A program made the position numbers and the translations under genes. 64,000 bases of DNA, from the NCBI RefSeq assembly GCF_027942865.1, contig NC_134514.1, forward strand, positions 16,291,965 to 16,355,964, given 5' to 3'. Shown in pieces: positions 1 to 12,839 of this stretch; within the stretch, counting starts at the first letter, position 1; the number at the start of each line of letters is the position of its first letter. This DNA is from Odontesthes bonariensis. Taxonomy: Eukaryota > Chordata > Actinopteri > Atheriniformes > Atherinopsidae. The notes beneath the pieces were generated by a model. That model was not told where the DNA came from. It made no database searches and worked only from the letters and a program-made list of their open reading frames with translations.

Positions 1-199
1 TAAGCTTAATATTTGTCATAATAAGAGTTTCCGTATTAGTCAGTTGGTTAAATAGAGTTGACTTGTGTGTAAATTACTCAAATAAGTTAACTTACACAGA
101 TCATGACATAAAACCCAGTTTTATTTTTCTTAGTGTGCAAGAAAAATGTCCCTTCATTCTCTTTTAAACTAGTTACATTTTCATTACACGGAATAATCA

Positions 200-252
200 A
201 GTTGTTCAGTTGTAATTTGGCGCTATATAAATAAACTGAATTGAATAGAATT
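200..252 (+). repeat. LINE/SINE-type 3' tail remnant
   Basis: The run GGCGCTATATAAATAAACTG followed by GAATTGAATAGAATT is the usual end of a common fish retroposon tail (..GCTATATAAATAAA plus a short GAATT-like repeat). Related tails occur at about 10775-10855 and 22245-22320. Only the tail is recognisable, so the family cannot be fixed. Confidence 0.4.
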
Positions 253-1913
253 AATGTGACAAACAATATTTTCTACTATTTCAGCTGAGTGTCACTACAT
301 CGTCATTCATTGCCTGGTTACAGTAGCAATCAAGTTCTTACTTTTAGTTCTTAAACATTTGTAAATTACGGGACTAAAATAAAATGTTTTCCTAAAAATA
401 ATGAATCTCTCATAAAATTTCCTATTTAGCAGTAGCTCCTGAATTGCTACCGGTCCTCATAAATATAGTAGACTACTGGCACAGACTGCCTAAGAGGAGC
501 AGTGCCTCTTTCAGATCAAAATAAAGAGAAACAGTTTGTGGCTGATCTGGCTGGATAAAACTGTAAAGTGAGAGTCTGTATTTTCTCTGTTGATTCTTCC
601 TTCTTGGGCTCCTTCTTCCACCTGTCCTCCACCCTTTCTCCCCCCTCCTCCCAGCTGTCCTGTGGGATGTGATGATGCTTTGACAGGCTTGGCGTCTGTT
701 GTTAGAGGTGCTGGTATTTTTGTGCCACAGCGGCGGGGGCTGGTACAGGAATAGTGTCGAAGTTGTAGCGTAAAGTGTGGTGGTGGGATCTGGAGAGGGC
801 TGTGATGATTTGAGATGTGAGATTTTAAACCATTGTATAGACAGGAGGGAGACATGGGAGGATTGCGTAAGTTGGCTTGCTGGCTGTAAATTTAGCCTGT
901 GCTCGCTCACGCATAAATTTGATGAGCAGCACTATCTCAGTCGTCAGAGCCGCGGTATTTTAGGATGTGAGTGTGTGTTGGCATAGGGCGTATTTATTGT
1001 GCGTGTTTATTTACACGTCGTGAAGACTGAAAGCTGATAATTTGAGATGCAAAGAGCACTATTTGCATCTACATTATGCATCTCCCCCTGCACTCCTCTC
1101 TCTGTTTCTAATCCTGTTGCTGCTATTCATCATCTAAATGGCAGATTGTTATAAACAGTGGTGACCATAGAAATAATACAGTGATGTAACATCTCACTAA
1201 AACTCCTTCTTCATTGCAACTTTTCCTTGTTGTTCAAAGTTGAAGCAAGAAGAAAGCAATGAAATATATTTCAGTGTTAATTTGTAGTCTTTCTATTCTC
1301 CACTTGGAGCCTTTGCGTTGTGTGTTTTGATGTGATTGATGTGTTGAGAGTGTATTTGAACAGTGCAAACATCCCATTTTCCCATTTTTCATGGGAAGCT
1401 TTTTTATATGAAGTGACATGAGGCCTGGGGGAGTTTCTGCAAAAAATTATTCAAAGCAGAAAACTATTTTTCAGTGAACTATACAAAGAAACTCCATGAC
1501 TGACAGTTTGTATCAGATCAATGTATTCTTACAATGAAGACATGACTCTAAAGTCAGCAATAGCTTTATCAGACACTGTAAAATGTGATCTGTTGGAAGA
1601 TAATGAGCTAACACCAAATGAATCAGTGTCTTTAAGGTACCGGACTGATTTTGTTGTTGTTGAAGTGGCATTAACTGTATATTCCTGGACTCACTCCAGT
1701 GTTGTTATATCCGTGTATCCAAATCTTTACAGGTTCACATCATCGTTTAATAGAACTGAAAAAAACTTAAATTTAGATTAGGAAAATCCTCAAATCCAAA
1801 CTTCTATTATAAATCTGTAATCTAAGAAATTTGTGAGATGAAGAAAAACAATGCACAAATTATTGACTTTGTATATGTACATATATCTTTCTTTTCTCTG
1901 AATATGTGTTAGG

Positions 1914-1970
1914 GTTTTTTAGTTTCCATTTAATTTGATTTTATATCAAATTAAATGGAAACTAAAAAAC
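1914..1970. repeat. Perfect 26-bp inverted repeat (stem-loop)
   Basis: Arms 1914-1939 and 1945-1970 are exact reverse complements over all 26 bases, separated by a 5-base loop (TTTAT). The arms are AT-rich and begin GTTTTTTAGTTTCC. No gene is nearby. It could be the fold-back core of a small transposon remnant or a short-hairpin transcript; the sequence alone does not say which. Confidence 0.85.
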
Positions 1971-4117
1971 AAAGAAAATTACATTTATTTGGAACATATA
2001 CATTCATATATACACGTGTGTGTATATATATGCTCATTTAGAATTTGATGCTACCAACATTTTCCAATAAATCAGTATAAAGCCATCAGATATGCCCTGA
2101 TGGGAAATATCCCAGCTAATTACATTAATTGGCGATTGGTCAGAACACTATTGTGAATAAAGAAATTCTAAAAAACCTCTGGGAAATGGGCGGAGTTTAT
2201 CACAGTGACTCTATTTCCTATTTTGAAAAACACAGTTTGTCACTGTATTCAGAAATACAATTTTAAAATCCAAAGGAACATTGTCCAGCTCTAGAGCGAG
2301 CGTTTGATTTGTTAGCTCTTGATTTCTGCAGAATGATGGCAGTGCAACGTGGCATGCTGCGTGGAAGAGGACCTGTGCTATCTTTAGATGCAAATATGTT
2401 AATAAAAACACAATTCTAATATCACACAATTCAACACTAATCAAAAACATGATTATGAATATTTTGCTGCATAAATAGATCCCACTAAGTGCAATGGTTA
2501 GTGTTGGATAGATAGAGCTGAAGAGGAAACTGTTGTCTAATGAATCAAACATTAAAATTATTTTTGGAAATAGTAGACACCGTGTCCTCTGGGCTGCAGA
2601 GAAACGGTACCAACTCACTCACTATAAGTGCTGTTCAAAAGCCGTCATCTGTGATGGTTTGGGGGCGCAACTGAGAGGCCATTTATATGACACTCAAAAT
2701 AACTAATAATTGTGTTAGTCTGACTAAAACCAGACTTTTAAAATATTTGTAAACATGTTAGTCTGACAGAAATCGTACAAAATCAGGGTTCTCAAAGCCG
2801 GACGAACTAACACAGATAATGCGGTCGGCATTAAGATCTCTCCTGCATGTATAGACTCAGACAGACTCAAATGGGCCTCGGTGCTTTATACTGACTGTAA
2901 AGCTCCATCGTTTTATATCTTTATCTAAAAATATTAATGCGCAAGTGTATATTAATACTGCTGACTTCCCAAGGAAGCTGCTGTCATTTGCATATTTGTT
3001 TCTCTTGTCAAATGGGTCAATGTGTCCGAAATTGTGACCAAAAATCTTCCTATTAAGGCTATTATGTGCCAAGTCACTAATCTGACAAAATCCTAATTTC
3101 ATAGCCAAAGCGATATGTGACAAAATCACAGCTGAAGAAAGCTAAAGACAAAATCTGTGTAGTGAATCCAGCTATGCTCTGGGTTCTTATACACCAAACC
3201 ACCATGGAGAACCAGCAGCTATGAGGGAGCCCCCTGCCCGGTCTCCTTTTATGACCAAAACACATGGCAAAGACGACTTCCAACTGCCAGTCAGGACTGC
3301 AATCTGCGTCTGAAGGAGATGTATCTCACCAGTGCAGAAGGGGGCGCTAAAACGAGCTTTATACAATGAGAAAAACTGAAATAGAAAAAAGAAAAGTAAA
3401 CATAACAGCATGTGCTTTGTGTTACTGAGTCATGTTATTCAGAGCTGTTCTCTCTTGGGTCATGAGTGTCAGATTGTCCTCAGTTTCTTCACTTGCTTAT
3501 TTTTGGAGAAACGAAAATGATAAATGAGAAGATATTGTGTGTGATATGTTAGAGTTAGCCAATAGTTTCCTGTCGTCTCTGCTGCCTACCTGCTTCTGTG
3601 ACCATTTAGTACGCTTTGCAGCCAATCAGAGTGAGCTCTTTCACTGACAGCCATGACTTAAAAGAAGCGATTCTACAAGTGGAATGGGCTGAGAAAAAAC
3701 ACCAGCTTAGTCCAACAGTGGTGACAGGTGCATACACCAAAAATACAGGGGACAGACATTCACTGATGCTCCACACATGCCCGATGGCCGACTGTTGGCT
3801 CGGTGTATGAGACCCTTTACATGAACGATGATCTCTTACGGAGAAAGTTAGAAGCAGCAGAATGTCTTTCTTAAACTGTCTTTGTTGTGTTGCTGCATCA
3901 GACCCGTTTCTGTCAGTAACTCAATTTCTCTCCTGTCCATTTATGCACTAGGGTGAGAACGGTGGTCAAAGTAAATGGCCAGGTTGAACTGCAGCTCAAC
4001 TCATTTCAGACAAGAATGCTGGCTGAGACCTCGGTTGAGGCCAGTAACTGTTTAGTTTGATTAACAGCAAGCTTAGATCTGACATGTTGAATGAAAAATG
4101 GAAACTGACTTTAAGGC

Positions 4118-4615
4118 TGTTACGACCCAAGGGTCGTATTTAGAGTGTGTGGGCTGCAGCCAGGTGAGTTGGTGAGCAGGTAAGTTGTCCCAGCTGTGAG
4201 TGACTTGGTCTAATCAGCTGGGATGCTTTTAAAAGATGCTGGAAGATGCAACTGAGAAGCCAGTGGGTCCAGCTATTGTTGGAGTGTTTTTCCAATAGCT
4301 TGTTCAGGTTGTCTGAAGCTTAACTCTTTCAGTGGAAGGAGGTTAACAGTTTGATTTTGGGTTTAGTTGGTCTGTTAATCATTTAGGTTCTTGTTTGTCC
4401 TCAGCAGGTTCCGTTGGGTTTGTGTTTTTCTTCTAGGTTTTTGTTGAATAGTAACAATAAAGTCTCCAGAGCTGAGGAAATAAAACAATGAGAACTGATG
4501 GCTGATGTTTAAATTGTTATTTATTGCAAAAGAAAAGTAATACTATTCAACAAAAACCTAGAAGAAACGGAACCTGCTGAGGACAAACAAGAACCTAAAT
4601 GATTGGGTCGTAACA
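4118..4615. mobile_element. Solo-LTR-like element, 498 bp, with 5-bp target duplication
   Basis: The element starts TGTTACGACCC and ends GGGTCGTAACA, an 11-bp perfect inverted terminus with LTR-type TG..CA ends. It is flanked on both sides by AAGGC (4113-4117 and 4616-4620), a 5-bp target duplication as made by LTR retrotransposon integrases. It contains AATAAA (AACAATAAAGTC near 4452-4463) but no coding sequence. Towards its 3' end lies a large imperfect inverted repeat: 4377-4453 pairs with 4541-4604, essentially perfectly apart from a 13-base insertion in the left arm. The best reading is a solo LTR left by LTR-LTR recombination. A non-autonomous DNA transposon is the alternative, because of the long inverted termini and internal fold-back. 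Confidence 0.7.
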
Positions 4616-4627
4616 AAGGCAAACTCA

Positions 4628-4631
<4 letters not shown>

Positions 4632-4685
<54 letters not shown>
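4632..4685. repeat. (TG)27 microsatellite
   Basis: An uninterrupted TG dinucleotide run begins 12 bp after the right-hand target duplication of the LTR-like element. Perfect TG runs of this length are typical of fish genomes and are usually polymorphic. Confidence 0.97.
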
Positions 4686-4686
<1 letters not shown>

Positions 4687-7600
4687 ATGACATCACAACA
4701 TTAGGTTCAGGTAAAAACAATACAATACACCGTACTTTATCATAATTGTTACTGTGACATTAATTGTAAACAGCACACTTGTCTCAGACTAAAATGCTGA
4801 ATATTAAGTCTTGTACACAGAAGAGAACATGCGAACATAAACACCAAAGAGCTTTCGTCATTTACGCCTGCACTACATAAATGCCCGTAGCAAAATCACA
4901 TTAAAAATTCTGTTCATGGTTCAAATTCCATGCCATCGCAGTGCGACACTAAGCCTGTTTGCATACTTATCATACGCAAACGTGGTTGTGAGCGCCTTAT
5001 AATCATTTACTCGTTTTATATGAAAACCGTTGGCTGGTTGCTGAATATGTTCCATCATATTTACCTGAAATCTAATTATCAACACGTTCTTGTGAATGAT
5101 GTGATTTACAGTGACAAATGCCGATAATGACATTTAAATTCTAAAGATTGTTGCTTTTCTAGATATCAAAGGTTAGGCGTTCTACCCTTGGACAAATGAG
5201 ATTAGCAGGTGAAACTGGTCCCAAAGAAACATAAATGCTCGTATATAAGTTTGTGTTCACCTGTTTTTAAAAAATTAAAACTGTTCTTTTTGAGATTTGA
5301 TTTTTTTTTTAGACTAACATGGTTCTGAAGAGGTAGAAGTATTCAGACCATTAGTAGGGATTCACCAGTTGAGAAATTTAGGCTGGTTACAATATTAAGG
5401 ACGACAATTTGGCCAGCGGCTAGGGGCTGATACCAATTATTTTTTTCCAGGGAAATCATGAATTAAAAATGAAAAAGAAATTAAAAGAAATTAAAAGATA
5501 TTTAAAGAAATTTAAAGAAATCCCTGAAAAAACAACCTTTATCATAACTTTCCACATAAAAATAACTAAAAAAACAATAGCTGCCTGTTAAACTATTACC
5601 AACTGAATGACTTTCAAGTGCCTACAGAGCCCACTTTTTGAGCCCAGCCAAATTAAACGTATGAAGTTCTTTGACTTTTCACTTTCAGGTGACATAGCAG
5701 GACAAACCAGACAAATAATTAGGAGTGCCGTCGGTTTATGTTAACCTACTTGGATATGGCAGTCAACAAGCTGAATATCAGCCTGATACCAATATTACCC
5801 CAAATACATCTGAGCATCTCTAAATATTAGATTACTATCATACTGTAACTAAAATTATTCAGTTAAATGACATTTTAATCTCCATCAACATAGTCAAGGT
5901 AGAACTTGAGCCAACAACCATGACACGTACTCCCTCATGTAGCTGATCGTGTTGTTAGTGCTGTGGGTCAAATGTTTGTCCTCAGATGTTCTCTCTGCTG
6001 CAGGCAACGTGTTGTGACCCAAAACAAGTCGGCGTGTAGTTGGCTGAGGAAAAAGGGAGGCGGGGGGGGTCAGTGAATCTGTTTGAGGGATGGCAACATT
6101 AAAGTCTGCCAACACTGGACAACACTGACAAGTTAGAGCACACCTGCGTTGCAGAGCAAAGGTCTGAGTTAGGTGTAAGGAATGTGGAGAGAGGAGGACA
6201 GAGATTTGGTGAGGGGTGTAAAAGCAAAAGGAAAGGGTGAGCAGAGTGTGGGCAGAAAAGGCCACTGAGGTGAGTGTGATGACGGGAACATATGCAGGTT
6301 TGTGTCTTCCTGACGTGAGCAGTGAACACACAGTCCTCTCTTCTGCCCCCGTATCTTTTCTCTCTGTCTCTTCATTGGATCCCCCCCCCCCATCCCTCAT
6401 CATTCCCTCTTCCTCACCCACTCACTCCTTTTATTCCTACCACTAACTGGTCCCTGAAAAAATAGGGCAGGCCTTATGTAAGGAAGAGTGAAGAAGTGGG
6501 GAGGGGGGACTGTGAGCAGAAGAGAAAGCTTTAAACAAAGACTTCTGGATAGAAACAAACAGAGAGAGAAAGACTGAATAATGAAGGTGGCAACAATGCG
6601 CAGGTAGAAATACATCTCTACATCGAGAAAGAGAACACATGGGAAAACACTGTTTTCTATTCAACCTTCATCAAACTCCCTGTCAGAATGTTGGGGTGGC
6701 ATGTAAAAGTTGGGGCACTGCTGGTCAAAGTTTCTCCTGCTGCGAGCACCTGGTTAGAAGTGATCCAAAAGACGTTGCATGTCTCTTTTTGAAGGGGCCA
6801 GCAGCAACAACAGAAGGGGTGCAGAGAATTTAAGAATAATATGTGAACATGTGATGTGCTGATCCAGAGATAGATTTTTATTAATTTGTAAATGGGTTTG
6901 AACCAAACATTATGACCGCTGCTTTTTACGTTTTGTCAACCCTGTATGTCTGTGCTGTAATGAAACCTAACATAACATGACGGATAAGAAAAAAACACAC
7001 AAAGAAACAGCATGGCAAACTTCAACTGACAATGGGAAATAAATAAATCACTTCTTTTTTTGCAAGACACCCGTCCCTTACCTGTTTGTTTAAAACAAAA
7101 CAAAACAAAAATATAACTTGCATGTAAAATGTCCGTGTTTGTTTGGTTTTTTTTCTCAGAAAACATAGTGACATGTTAAAGCAGAAAAGCACATGAGAAA
7201 AAAAAAGAAAAGATGGCTGAATTCCATTTAGTGGCTTCAGTTTTAGTGTTGTGAATCTGCAGACATGCTGTCTCACTGTCACAGCCGTGGCTTTTTGGGA
7301 ATTACTCAATTAGAGCAGAGACCTCTGTAACATTATGGATTCTCCTAATAGATGAGTTAAAATACTAACTTGTGGTTAAAGTTATGCATGAATACTTCAA
7401 ATTAAACCTTTAAAGTCAATGTCTCAACACTACGCTCAACAGTAAGGTACTATTTCAGTAGTGTTGAGTTACTTTCCACCTCTGATCTTGTTCTCCATCA
7501 CCCTCTTGCTCTCGTCCCTTTCTCTTCCTGGCACTTTGCCTCTATGACTGGCAGCGAGCCTGCTGAAAGTAGGCTAGGATTGACGAGCTGCGTCTGAGTC

Positions 7601-8534
7601 ACAGAGAGCTGTAACGCAGATTGCATTAAACTTTAGGCATCTGACTCTCGTGCAGCGCATGATAAAATAGAGCCATCCACTCCTGTTTCTGCACCTCAGT
7701 GCTGACGTTTGTGGTCGCAATTAAAGCAATTAAACAAACTGCAAAACAAAAAAACGTTCGTTCTTCTGATGCTGTAAGCAACTACAGGGATGGTTATTTA
7801 GAGAAACTTCAAGGGTACAGATAACATTGTGATCTCACTTAATACTATGGCAGCAACACTAAAATAAGTTCTAGTGTTTATCCTTTTTGTGACTGATAGC
7901 AAACAATCAGAATAATGAGGGACTGAAATAAAAATGTAGCATTTCATCTTAATTTTCTGGCAAGGTACAATAATCTCTCCCTCACACAAAGCTGTCAAGC
8001 CTCTTTTTAATGAGTCCCTCATTATAAAGTACTGTCCAGGGCCTATTTAAAAGAGGTCAAGCATGTCATGGTTAACCATAGCCCTACTCACCCATTTAAC
8101 ACTGAGGAAAAAAATGACCACTTTGCTGGGCAAAATAACATGACGTGAGAAAATTTGTATAAGAAGAGCCTGCAACCGAGGATATGACGCAGGCCCATTA
8201 CTCTCTCCACATATCTCTCGAAATTATTGTGGTGTGTGTGTGCTTGTGTGGGTTAGTGTAAATACACAAGGTTGTTACTACACTGTACCATCAGTCACGA
8301 GAAGTACACTTTATAAACACATGTAATGTAAATAGGACAAGAGCAAGCCGCAGCAGAAATGTGAGCTTTTGAAGGGGAAAAAGAAATACTGAACATTTGA
8401 AGTGTAAGTTATTTTGCCCGGCTGTTTGCATTCACAGATGCCGCCATTAGTTAGTGAGTTCAGGTTATCTTGTTTTGTGTCTAAAAGCGCCTTGGTAAGA
8501 CAGGCGGCTTGTGGCTGATGCTAAGGTGTGAAAA
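4686..8534. other. Gene-free upstream sequence, second part
   Basis: No exon is recognisable. The longest open frame (5894-6421, minus, 175 aa) is low-complexity and antisense to CT/GA-rich sequence. A possible hAT-like remnant lies at 5352-5822. A consensus AP-1 site TGAGTCA lies at 7595-7601, about 6 kb upstream of fosb, inside a more GC-balanced patch (about 7480-7720). It could be a distal regulatory element, but one heptamer is expected by chance over this distance. Confidence 0.6.
5352..5822. mobile_element. Possible decayed hAT-like non-autonomous transposon
   Basis: The left end (AGGGATTCACCAG, then GGGGCTGATACCAATTATTT) and the reverse complement of the right end (AGAGATGCTCAGATGTATTT, then TAATATTGGTATCAGGCTGA) resemble the GATGCACC..GGCCGATACCAATATT ends of short fish transposons. 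The ends are diverged and I do not see a matching 8-bp target duplication. The interior is AT-rich and non-coding. Confidence 0.35.
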
Positions 8535-8985
8535 ATAAAAATAGAATTCCAATAGAAAAATACTTTATTCATCCTCCAATGGGGGAAATTCAAATTAGTC
8601 AAGTAGCTCAAAAAAATTATTAATATTTACAGTGATTGTATATTAACAACAACAACAACAATAATACAATAATAAACAATTCTAAAAAAATACTACTACT
8701 AACTAATAATAATAATAAATGACTAAATAAATAAAAAAAAATAAAAAAGAACCACCACAGCACTGAGAGGGTCCAGCCTTCGGCCTACAACAGAACCAGC
8801 CTTTTTCACAGTTTTTGTCTGTAGTGCAACTCCCCCAGCAAACAACAGCATACAACAGTGCACTCTCAATGATAGTGTGATAAAACAAATGTTGTTCCTG
8901 TATTTGAAGTCTCAGAAGTCTGGACCATGAGAGAGCTCCACAGCCCAGGGATCTTACACCATGCGGCCATAACATTAAAACCACC
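8535..8985 (-). mobile_element. LINE fragment: reverse-transcriptase C-terminus plus 3' tail
   Basis: Read on the minus strand, the segment encodes FYHTIIESALLYAVVCWGS, the form typical of the end of a fish non-LTR retrotransposon ORF2. It then decays and passes through an AT-rich part into the tail GAATTTCCCCCATTGGAGGA, then AATAAAGTATTT. The same tail occurs in the opposite orientation at 53812-53930, and a related ORF2 end lies at 55680-56160. The copy is 5'-truncated and inactive. The clade (L2/Rex-like) is a guess. Confidence 0.75.
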
Positions 8986-10319
8986 TTAAGGCCAAATGGC
9001 TGTTAGCCCCTAATTTTAAGGAAGTCATTTTAGGTGTTCCTGAGATGTCATAAAAATGACATGGACGGAGAGACAGCCTGAAAACGTAAAGCCCCTGGCT
9101 TTAGCTGTAGCTGGGGTAGCAAGATAATGATTGAAAACTGACATAAATCCTTTAAACCCAGATTCTATTTGTTAGAGCAACACTATAGATACTACAGGTA
9201 GGTAGCAGAGTTTTAACATGGTTATCTGGCTCTCACTAACAAGGGCAGTTTCACACCTCCCTCCTGGTTTGTGGTGCAACCGCAAAACAGTCAACTGTTT
9301 AAGATATCACAAAAACAAATACTTGCAGAGGACAGTAAAAACCTGGACAGCCCTTCTTCATTATTTCTTCATAAAATGAAGAGGACGGAGGGAAGCTACT
9401 TAAAAAGATTAGAACACATGGCCAAAAACAAAGACAAGGTACAAAATAGCACAAACACCTTAAAACATTTATAAAATGTAATAAAACACTAAAACCTATG
9501 ACCGCAAAAGCTACCACAGTATTGCCTTAAACTGTTGAACTGTATTGTATAATAATAATAAATAATATCAGTAAACACACTTTCCTACAAGCTAGTGCTT
9601 ACTGCAGATATTAAGCACCTGTCTGACTTGAAATTCTGGTTCCCTACACAGTTAAAAGCCAAAACCGGGTCACTTTTACATTTAGTTTTTAAAAGGGACA
9701 AGCATGCAGTCTGAAAAAACACAAGTTTTCCCAAGTTCAAAAGTCCATGCTTTAATCTCAACTGAAATATTAATAGAGGAGGGGCTCCACAGTTTTAATT
9801 TCACCTCAGTATTTCTGTTAATACAGTATACACAGGCCATGTTTACACAGGCGTGCAGGAGGCCCTTCAACTCTGCCAAGAAAAAATAGCTGGATTTAGC
9901 GGTGAATTGATGTATTATTGCACAGTAAAAGAAGCAGATCTAAAACCCCTCCACTCCCAACAATATATCACATAATAATAAGCTTCAGGGATTTTCATCG
10001 AAAGAATTGACCTGAAAGACTGACCTGATGGGCAGATTTTTCATAAGCATTTCTACTCTCAGTTTCACTTTTGTTGTGCTGAGTTGGTTAAAAGCTCTGA
10101 CTGAATACAGCAAAGGCTGCAGGAAACTGTTGAGTGGCTGTGAGAAAAAAAAAAAAATTGGTATGTGAATATGAGACACTTTGGTTGGTTGGGGAGACAA
10201 CACCGATCAAATTTCTTTCAAGGATTGGGGGAAAGCCTGAGAGAGTTCTACAATGTTGTCGGGACATGGAGCCAGGAGGGGTGTAAACAAAACCACTCTC
10301 AAGTGGGACAGGCCTAGTC

Positions 10320-10332
10320 GTTGCCTGGCAAC
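10320..10332. promoter_or_regulatory. RFX X-box-like palindrome
   Basis: GTTGCCTGGCAAC is a perfect 6-1-6 palindrome matching the RFX family X-box (GTNRCC, a 0-3 base spacer, RGYAAC). It lies 3.4 kb upstream of the fosb start codon. Binding is inferred from the motif only. Confidence 0.45.
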
Positions 10333-10699
10333 CAGTATTTTGGGCCAGACCAGGCAAACAGGCCCGCCTTCCGAAAGGAAACAGGGGCCGACCTCGTGAG
10401 CACAGTGCAAGCTAGTGGCTTCCCGTAAATATGCTAAGAGACAGGAGCAAGCAAAACAAAGCACATCGGGGGCATCACGTTACATTGATTATGTGTTTAG
10501 GTTTTTAACCTGGCTTGACTGGAGTCTAGACCACAACAAGCTGTAAACAAACAAACTATGTATGGACAAAATGATCTAAAGGGAAGATTGCAGTGTAACT
10601 GAAACTGTTCTTCCAACGTTAAATGCAGTCATAACTACAAATGTAGAGACCTACGTGTGGCTAAGAAAATCTCGTAGAATCACTTAATATGAGAGTAAA

Positions 10700-10855
10700 T
10701 TGCTGTATTTTATTGATTTCACTGTTCTTTTATTGTTTTTATTTGTTTTTACTTATTCTTCTCTTTATTTATTACCTGCTGTGAAGCACTTTGGTACATC
10801 GTAAGGATTGTCTGTAAAGGGCTGTATAAATAAAGTACATTTACATTTACATAAA
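10700..10855 (+). repeat. LINE/SINE-type 3' tail
   Basis: The sequence GAAGCACTTTGG .. GTAAAGGGCTGTATAAATAAAG followed by a short (TACATT)n-like run is the common fish retroposon tail of the form GTAAAGCACTTTG..GCTATATAAATAAAG. No coding part is attached. Diverged relatives lie at about 200-252 and 22245-22320. Confidence 0.5.
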
Positions 10856-11214
10856 TGAATCCACCCGTTTTGTCACGACACATAATCTCTTACTTTTATA
10901 AGGTGAACTCTCTCTGGTCACATGAAATGCGTTTTCCCATGTTTCTTCACGTTTCAAAAACAATGAGAAGAACAAGGCACCTCCACTCGTGTGTGTGTGT
11001 GTGTTGTTCGCTGCAAAACGCTCGCAGTTGCATTTTACTACGAGTCGTAAAGACAACTTAAAACTCAAATTTCCCCTTTTAGCCTAAAGCATGATGTTAC
11101 ACAACATTAAAAAAAAACATTCGCTAAAGTCGGTACAAAATAAACTCCAGACTGCTACTGTTCCCTGCACAGGAAGAATCCGGAAGCCATATTGTGTGCC
11201 TCTGAACATAGCCG

Positions 11215-11228
11215 GTTACCACGGAAAC
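11215..11228 (+). promoter_or_regulatory. RFX X-box-like site
   Basis: GTTACCACGGAAAC fits GTNRCC-NN-RGNAAC exactly. An ETS-type CCGGAAG lies about 30 bp upstream and a one-mismatch X-box lies at 11292-11305 in the other orientation. The cluster suggests a regulatory element about 2.5 kb upstream of fosb. Function is not shown. Confidence 0.45.
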
Positions 11229-12839
11229 TGGTTGCTAAGCTGCATAACAAAAAAGACCAAATTTATACGTCCTTGCGTCAGAGACAACGGCGTATCCATG
11301 GCGACAGAACGCTATACACATGCAGCAACCCGGTGGATCTCACATGCCATTTGTTTTAGCACAAGTTACGCTTTTCCTTTCAACATTTAAATGATAACAC
11401 GTTTAAAAAAAATCTAAGCCACATTACGAGAAAAAGAGTATTTTTGTCGTTGTGAAGACGATTGTATAAAATGATTATATAGGCTATACTATTGTAGGTT
11501 ATGAGCATCTTGCTGAAATTAAAATAGCGTTCTTACTCAGTCCTTATCGCTGCGGTTTCGTGTCCTCTTCTCATTCAATTATGCTATTACCGTGTGGGCT
11601 GTTGGTGTGCGTTATCGGCTATTACTTAAAATTTCCCTATGAACAACTTACATCGATGGAGTTAGTCATCCCGGTTGAGCCGCACAGCACCGGCAACGGC
11701 AGCCCGAATGGGACACAGCGTCCTCCGTAAATTCTCGTCTCTGACGTTGTTGCAGCTCTGACTAATAACTTGTTATCCCCAACTCTTCCCTCTTTGCTCA
11801 CGCCTGTTCACACATCAGCTGTAGCTGTAGCCCTTTCACAGCAGCATACCCGCCCCGTGACATTGTTTGACATCACAACCAGCAACGTAGGTCTTGTTTC
11901 AGATTTTCATTCATAAATTGCCACCTATTTCTTCCCCGCATTTAGCCCGCGGAGCAATTCCCCAAGCAAAGCCAACCTCCCACCTGCCACATTCCCACTG
12001 GTCTCTGCATGTAGGTTTTAAAAATGAATCACATTCTGCTAGCCAGGCGATGTTTGCAATGACAGGCGTCGATTTCCGTCATTGCTGCCCACTGTCCATG
12101 TCAGTACAACTCATGCTCATCGGTTAATGTTTTTGTGGGGGGGAAAGGATGTGAATGAGACTGTTGTTGATCTTCAGAGTCTTGCCCACACTAAAATCCA
12201 TAAAAGATTAGTAAAGCCTAGTTTCAAGGCATTTCTCAACCTGCAGTTAATCCGTACGTGGAATAGTAGGCTACCTGATTTCAAGTCTAGGGTGTGTTCA
12301 TGCACATGTAAAGGAGGCTTTCCTCTCATTAGTCATTAAGCTCACGAACTAGTCCCGAGGGCGTGTCCTGAGAAATTTTTCAGCAGGATTTCCCTTTCAT
12401 GCCTACGGGATTCCACCCAAGAGAACAAGAGAGTTCTGACATAAATAAACCATTGTCCATCCTCTGGTCTTTTTCAAACTACAGCTATTGTGGCTTTCTA
12501 ATGTGTTTAGATCCACCAACAGTCGCATAATCTATTCCATAATGCATATGGCCAGAGAAGCTTTAATATCAAATAGGCCTAAACAAACAAACCAAACAAC
12601 ACACTCATCTTATAGCCATGACCTAAAAATGTTCCAATGGCATACGCATATGAAGTCCTAAATAGATATTTTCCGTATTTATCTCTCTTAAGTTTCTTAA
12701 AATTTCCTCTCTGACATTGTCAGACGGTGAGAAATATCTCTGCCTGTGATATTTAAAAAAGAGAGAGAGAGAAAAAAGTCTATTATTATTATCCGTCGGC
12801 GAGGTAAGCTTCTGGTCCCTTTTAGTGGAAGAGGGAATC

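Larger units (their letters stand above)
1..4112. other. Gene-free upstream sequence, first part
   Basis: No coding exon is recognisable on either strand. The open frames here (up to 145 aa on the minus strand at 473-910) are low-complexity and match no family I know. The stretch is AT-rich. It contains a LINE-type tail near 200-250 and a perfect hairpin at 1914-1970, both listed separately. I see nothing else I can name. Confidence 0.7.

Noticed and set aside
473..910. 145-aa minus-strand open frame (and an overlapping 114-aa frame)
   Set aside because: Low-complexity Ser/Thr/Pro/Arg composition from CT-rich DNA, no domain, no splice context; chance.
5894..6421. 175-aa minus-strand open frame
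   Set aside because: Longest frame in the upstream region, but overlapping frames on both strands are also open and composition follows GA/CT-rich sequence; no family match.
8703..8984. 93-aa minus-strand frame as a host gene
   Set aside because: The conserved part is the end of a LINE ORF2 followed by the LINE 3' tail.
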